A stretch of DNA of 17,150 nucleotides, from contig JAEUQE010000198.1 in NCBI GenBank assembly GCA_016789785.1, forward strand, positions 1-17,150, in the 5' to 3' direction. The translations under genes were made by a program, and so were the position numbers. Of the stretch, positions 14,655 to 17,150 are shown in pieces. The notes under the pieces were generated by a model. That model worked only from the letters and a program-made list of their open reading frames with translations, ran no database searches and was not told the origin of the DNA. The DNA comes from Bryobacterales bacterium (GTDB lineage: Bacteria > Acidobacteriota > Terriglobia > Bryobacterales > Bryobacteraceae). Positions within the stretch are counted from its first letter, which is position 1; every line of letters starts with the position of its first letter.

Positions 14655-17150
14655 TTACTGAAATTGATTGAACAGTTGAGTCGAGCCCGCTGCATTGCCG
14701 CCGTTGGCGGAGTAAATGAAGGTGGCCGTGAACCTTGCGTTCGCCGGACAGCCGGTGAAATCAATCGCGACCTGCCCCGTGGCGCTTTGCCCCGCGCCGA
14801 TCGTGCCGAGCGCCAGCGGGTAACTGGCCGGAGCAAGGCGCACCGGTAAGCATGCCGTACCGAAGGTCTGCTGAACCATGAGCGCGTGGATCTGCGCATT
14901 GAAGGCGGGTGAGGGTCCGGAATTCGAAATTGTAAGTGACCAGACCCGTCCGTTCGCCGCTCCCGCCCGCCCCGTGATCAGCCCGCTGAGTGTGGTGGCC
15001 TGGGCAAGGAGAAATGCTGCGGTTACATTTTTCGGCGCGTTCATGATGACGGTCTGCGGATTGGTGCTGCCCGTCAGCGATCCGCTGAAGCCCGCGAACG
15101 AATAGCCGTTGTTCGCGGACGCGGTTACGGTGACGGCGGTGCCCGATGTGTACCATCCTCCCCCCGAAACCATTCCGCCGGCCGCCGGACTGGCGGTGGT
15201 GACGAGTTCATATTCGGTGAGAAACTCAGCCGTGTAAGTTGCCGCCGATGCGGGAACCACGATGACCCGGCCGTTCGGTCCGCTCGCATCCTGCCACCGC
15301 ACGAACGTGTGGCGTGCGCCGGCGGATGTCTCCGGCGACGTGAATGCCACGGTACAAGTGCTGAATGCCGGTGAACTGAAGGTCGCAGGAGTAGAAAACG
15401 TGGTTCCCGCAGCCGCGCAATCCGCCCCAGTCACCTGGAAACTCCTGCCCGCTGGAAGGGACTGAATGGTGACGGCCGTGGCCGCCGCATACTTGATAAG
15501 GAACCCATCCGGGCCGCCCTGCGGAAATTGCTGATAGGCATTCGTGGAAGGCAGGAAGTTATTCGGCAACGGTGATGTGCTCAACGGCGCCACGGTTCCA
15601 GCCACATACACCGCGCCGGCATTGTCCAGTGCGATTCCCCAGGCCGCGACGAATGCCGTGATGGGGAGCGTGTGATAGGATCCTGCCGTCACGGTAGCGT
15701 TCGATCCGCCTGCGTTCACCCGGAGGACATACATGCCCCGGCTTCTTGGCTCAATCTTATAAATGGCGTCACCCGGGAAGAATGGTGTTCCGGCGACCCA
15801 AACCGCGCCGCCCGGTTCGGCTGACACGGACTGGCCCGCTGGTTGCGCCTGCTCCCCCGGCACGCTCACCGAAGTTCCAATCATGGAAGTGTAACCGAAC
15901 GTAACTGGACCGCTCCCGGGATATGCATTTACTTTCGCCAGGAAGCTGTCGATTCCCAAGGCGGAGGCCGGCGCATTCGCGGCGTTCGGAAATACAGGCG
16001 ACGCCGTGCTCTGTCTGGCCTGCCCGGTCGCATATGCGTTTCCCGAACCATCCACCGCGATCGCGAGGATCTTGACGTAGCCCGAGGTGTCGGTATTCAG
16101 AAGAGTGGAGTAAGCGATTGTGACGGGCGTCGTCCCGCTGTGGGCCTGGAACTTGGTAATCGTGCCGGAACCATCCGTGCTGACACGCGTCGATTGAGCC
16201 GCATTCAGGAGCCGGAAGTTACTGGATTTGGTTTCACCTCCCACGTAGGCAGCGCCCGCCGAGTCGACCGCGATGGCCCACAAGGTGTCGGCACCCGAGC
16301 CGCCAAGCAAGGTAGAGTAGCCAACCTGCGCGTTGCCCGACGTATGAGGCAGAAACTTCGTGACAAATCCGTCCAGTCCACCCTGATAACCGCTGTCCTG
16401 ATTGAGGAGCGGGAAGTTGGAGGACAGCGTATGACCCGTGACAAACGCCGAGCCATTCGCTTGAACCGCAAGGGCGGTGGGCGTTTCGCCGGCAGTTCCG
16501 CCAAGGTAAGTGGCATATCCGAGAGTGACCGGTCCGCTGCCCGTGTAAGGATTGATCTTGACCAGGGCCGCGTCGGCGTTTCCACCGTAAGAAGCCTGAT
16601 AGGCGTTGACCACGGGGAGACCTCCCTGGCTTGCTCCCATGACATACGCGGCGCCGGCGGAGTCCACACCAATCGCAACCGGGTCAATTCCACCGATGTA
16701 GGCAACGTAGGCGATGGTCAACGGCCCGCTGGACGGCTGCGGATTGAGTTTCATGACGAAACCTCCTGAACCGGCGTATCCACTGAATCCGTCGCCGATG
16801 CCCGAGATGTACGACGCACCGGTGGAGTCCACCGCAACACCGTTCACGGCATCAAAGCCGGTTCCGCCCAAGTAAGTTGCCACAGCGATTACGGGATCGA
16901 TCACCAGGGGATGGCTGTGGTCATAGGGGCCAACGCGAAAGCGAACCTCGTCCCCCTGCAGTAAGTACTCCGACTCCACAGGCACCCGCTGGCCTCCGAT
17001 TTCCTGGTAACTTACCGGGCGATGCTGCAAAATGGCCGACGAGGCCGACTGGATCACGAGGTCTCCGTCGGCATTCAGCCGTAACCCTCGCGCGCCCGAG
17101 TAGCGCAGCCGGATGGAGGCGGGCGAAGCTCCCGGAGCCAGGACGAAGTC
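14655..17150 (-). CDS. SBBP-repeat secreted protein, 5' partial
   Basis: At least 831 residues of a large envelope or secreted protein whose N-terminus lies beyond the right edge; the frame stays open to 17150, and the GTG at 17057 is internal, not the start. The visible N-terminal part (DFVLAPGASPASI; SYQEIGGQRVPVESEY; HPLVIDPV) is the beta domain that usually precedes SBBP repeats. About seven repeats follow with cores such as YLGGTGFDAVNGVAVDSTG and IAVDSAGAAYVGG, typical beta-propeller blades. Then come an Ig-like part with a possible disulfide, an InlB-B-like repeat (ELVTTASPAAGGMVSGGGWY), and a C-terminal beta domain ending FNQFQ. No sorting signal is seen at the C-terminus. The PEP-CTERM gene starts 12 nt later. 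Confidence 0.85.
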   Translation of the reverse strand, partial: DFVLAPGASPASIRLRYSGARGLRLNADGDLVIQSASSAILQHRPVSYQEIGGQRVPVESEYLLQGDEVRFRVGPYDHSHPLVIDPVIAVATYLGGTGFDAVNGVAVDSTGASYISGIGDGFSGYAGSGGFVMKLNPQPSSGPLTIAYVAYIGGIDPVAIGVDSAGAAYVMGASQGGLPVVNAYQASYGGNADAALVKINPYTGSGPVTLGYATYLGGTAGETPTALAVQANGSAFVTGHTLSSNFPLLNQDSGYQGGLDGFVTKFLPHTSGNAQVGYSTLLGGSGADTLWAIAVDSAGAAYVGGETKSSNFRLLNAAQSTRVSTDGSGTITKFQAHSGTTPVTIAYSTLLNTDTSGYVKILAIAVDGSGNAYATGQARQSTASPVFPNAANAPASALGIDSFLAKVNAYPGSGPVTFGYTSMIGTSVSVPGEQAQPAGQSVSAEPGGAVWVAGTPFFPGDAIYKIEPRSRGMYVLRVNAGGSNATVTAGSYHTLPITAFVAAWGIALDNAGAVYVAGTVAPLSTSPLPNNFLPSTNAYQQFPQGGPDGFLIKYAAATAVTIQSLPAGRSFQVTGADCAAAGTTFSTPATFSSPAFSTCTVAFTSPETSAGARHTFVRWQDASGPNGRVIVVPASAATYTAEFLTEYELVTTASPAAGGMVSGGGWYTSGTAVTVTASANNGYSFAGFSGSLTGSTNPQTVIMNAPKNVTAAFLLAQATTLSGLITGRAGAANGRVWSLTISNSGPSPAFNAQIHALMVQQTFGTACLPVRLAPASYPLALGTIGAGQSATGQVAIDFTGCPANARFTATFIYSANGGNAAGSTQLFNQFQ
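15480..16877 (-). repeat. SBBP repeat array within the large protein
   Basis: About seven imperfect protein repeats of roughly 55-75 residues. Most units share a YLGG/TLLGG start, an AVDSxGxAYVxG core, and an end like INPYTGSGPVTLGYATY; the last two units are more degenerate. The repeat is clear in protein, weaker in DNA, as expected for old duplications. Boundaries are approximate. Confidence 0.7.

Noticed and set aside
15843..16769. A 308-residue plus-strand frame across the SBBP repeats
   Set aside because: It mirrors the repeat gene in another frame and is Arg/Gly-rich without any family motif.
15480..16877. CRISPR-like or satellite repeats
   Set aside because: The periodicity is in the protein (SBBP blades), spacing is irregular at DNA level, and there are no identical short direct repeats with spacers.

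Overview
The window looks like a chromosomal segment of a GC-rich Gram-negative bacterium, most likely an acidobacterium of the Solibacter/Bryobacter type. The clues are a lipopolysaccharide-type GT9 glycosyltransferase next to an MsbA-like flippase, a yicC-gmk-rpoZ cluster, a Tat-exported sugar isomerase/oxidoreductase pair, a very large SBBP-repeat protein and a PEP-CTERM protein. This placement is inferred from gene content and protein style; no 16S or marker-gene search was possible.

Left part (about 130-4961, plus strand): a tight housekeeping run. A Trm112-family zinc-ribbon protein, a GT9 glycosyltransferase and an MsbA-type ABC exporter (the last two overlapping by ATGA) form a cell-envelope block. 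It is followed by yicC, gmk and rpoZ, an RNA and nucleotide metabolism block that is commonly linked.

Middle (4962-5986): after rpoZ comes a non-coding stretch of about 280 bp rich in inverted repeats, then a decayed HigB/HigA-like toxin-antitoxin module. The toxin relic is broken by several frame changes and seems to contain the same N-terminal motif twice. The antitoxin relic has an early TAG and a one-base frameshift. A convergent MFS transporter (minus strand) closes this part.

Right-middle (7249-12276): divergent from the MFS gene is an orphan membrane-fusion/HlyD-like adaptor. Then comes a two-gene operon for a TIM-barrel sugar isomerase-like protein and a Gfo/Idh/MocA oxidoreductase, both with twin-arginine signals; the first appears to be transcribed from a TATAAT promoter giving a leaderless mRNA. 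A class I/II PLP aminotransferase follows after a short heptamer-repeat/inverted-repeat intergenic stretch.

Right end (12277-17150): an unannotated 305-bp gap is followed by an unfamiliar four-TM protein whose topology resembles the MotA/TolQ/ExbB group with an extra N-terminal domain. Its 3' end overlaps, antisense, the unusual C-terminal extension of a PEP-CTERM protein. That protein lies 12 nt downstream of a giant SBBP-repeat secreted protein whose 5' end runs off the window.

No complete mobile element, CRISPR array, tRNA or rRNA was seen. The least explained items are the four-TM protein, the layered toxin-antitoxin relic, the structured region after rpoZ and the PEP-CTERM extension.
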